A DNA stretch of 64,000 bases from Rhabdornis inornatus (lineage: Eukaryota > Chordata > Aves > Passeriformes > Rhabdornithidae), in contig VWZS01006721.1 of NCBI GenBank assembly GCA_013397075.1, positions 587,365-651,364 on the forward strand, written 5' to 3'. The notes beneath the pieces were generated by a model, which did not search any database, was not told where the DNA came from, and worked only from the letters and a program-made list of their open reading frames with translations. The position numbers and the translations under genes are program-made. Position 1 is the stretch's first letter; each line of letters opens with the position of its first letter. Of the stretch, positions 63,701 to 64,000 are shown one piece after another.

Positions 63701-64000
63701 GAATCTCTAAGTTCAGGGTAGGGAAAAACTTCATACACACAGCCTTAAAAGTGGAACAGAGCAGGTAAACACCTTTCAACAGTTCAGTCATGTCTTGGAT
63801 GTGTGTGCATCAGGGCAACCAGGTCACCCTTCCAGGGAGAGGAAAATATAGTAAAAAAGAGAAGGGAGGGAGAAGTCAAAAGTGTATGCTGAGAAAGAAT
63901 CAATAATCTAGAGCAAAGGATGAGAAATTGAACAAACCCCTCTGAGCATATTTTCCTGCTGTAGCCAAGCATCTTTACTGAAGAGAGAAGACAGAGCATG
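60779..64000. other. Non-coding DNA, nothing recognised
   Basis: AT-rich sequence to the end of the window with no supported gene. A CTCTTTCTGTTACAG sequence ending at 61773 resembles a splice acceptor and is followed by an in-frame ATG and a 20-codon basic stretch, but the frame is short and unrecognised. A short TCCC repeat lies near 63565-63580. The frame at 63784-63999 (minus) runs to within a base of the right edge but has no domain. Confidence 0.5.

Noticed and set aside
1..64000. CRISPR array, operon, phage or plasmid features
   Set aside because: There are no regularly spaced direct repeats, no ribosome-binding-site-led gene packing and no long conserved frames. The CR1 elements establish a vertebrate origin.
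1..64000. Endogenous viral sequence
   Set aside because: No paired LTRs and no recognisable gag, pol, env or other viral coding blocks were seen. The only reverse-transcriptase and endonuclease pieces belong to CR1.

Overview
The window reads as avian nuclear DNA. The main reason is a set of CR1 retrotransposon remnants of the kind that dominates bird genomes, including two copies of the CR1 3' end (9988-10235 and 27431-27902). The latter finishes in the typical ATTCTATG-type tail. The remaining sequence is AT-rich and CpG-poor, with no operon-like packing of reading frames and no sign of a bacterial, plasmid or phage origin. One base (48382) is an unresolved N, so this is assembled draft sequence. 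The exact species cannot be read from it; the CR1 type would suit a songbird or another neoavian, which is an inference.

No protein-coding gene, tRNA, rRNA or known small RNA could be supported in 64 kb. The longest open frames (about 110-170 codons) are isolated, lie in locally GC-richer patches, often overlap another frame on the opposite strand, and show no domain I recognise. The exceptions are frames that prove to be retrotransposon fragments. The window is therefore best described as intergenic (gene-desert) or large-intron DNA.

Layout: 1-3.6 kb is featureless. 3.6-3.9 kb holds a 48-bp CR1 tail and a possible ancient MIR-like remnant. 7.05-7.17 kb has a polyadenylation-signal-plus-A-tract arrangement. 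8.66 kb has a possible ancient amniote repeat. 9.99-10.24 kb is a CR1 3' portion with an internal deletion. 12.0 kb has a cluster of GC-rich hairpins. 20.6-21.6 kb holds the most informative element: a CR1 fragment spanning the end of ORF1 (esterase-like region) and the start of ORF2 (endonuclease), with a damaged endonuclease active-site motif. 27.4-27.9 kb is a nearly uninterrupted CR1 3' end. 40.04-40.18 kb is an antisense fragment of the CR1 reverse-transcriptase region.

Three non-coding stretches stand out as possible conserved regulatory DNA: 37.2-37.8 kb, 53.64-53.96 kb and 60.70-60.78 kb. They retain clustered CpGs, homeodomain-like AT motifs or perfect inverted repeats in otherwise CpG-poor sequence. 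These are candidates only; no alignment could be run. I found no evidence of a new biological system here and say so plainly.
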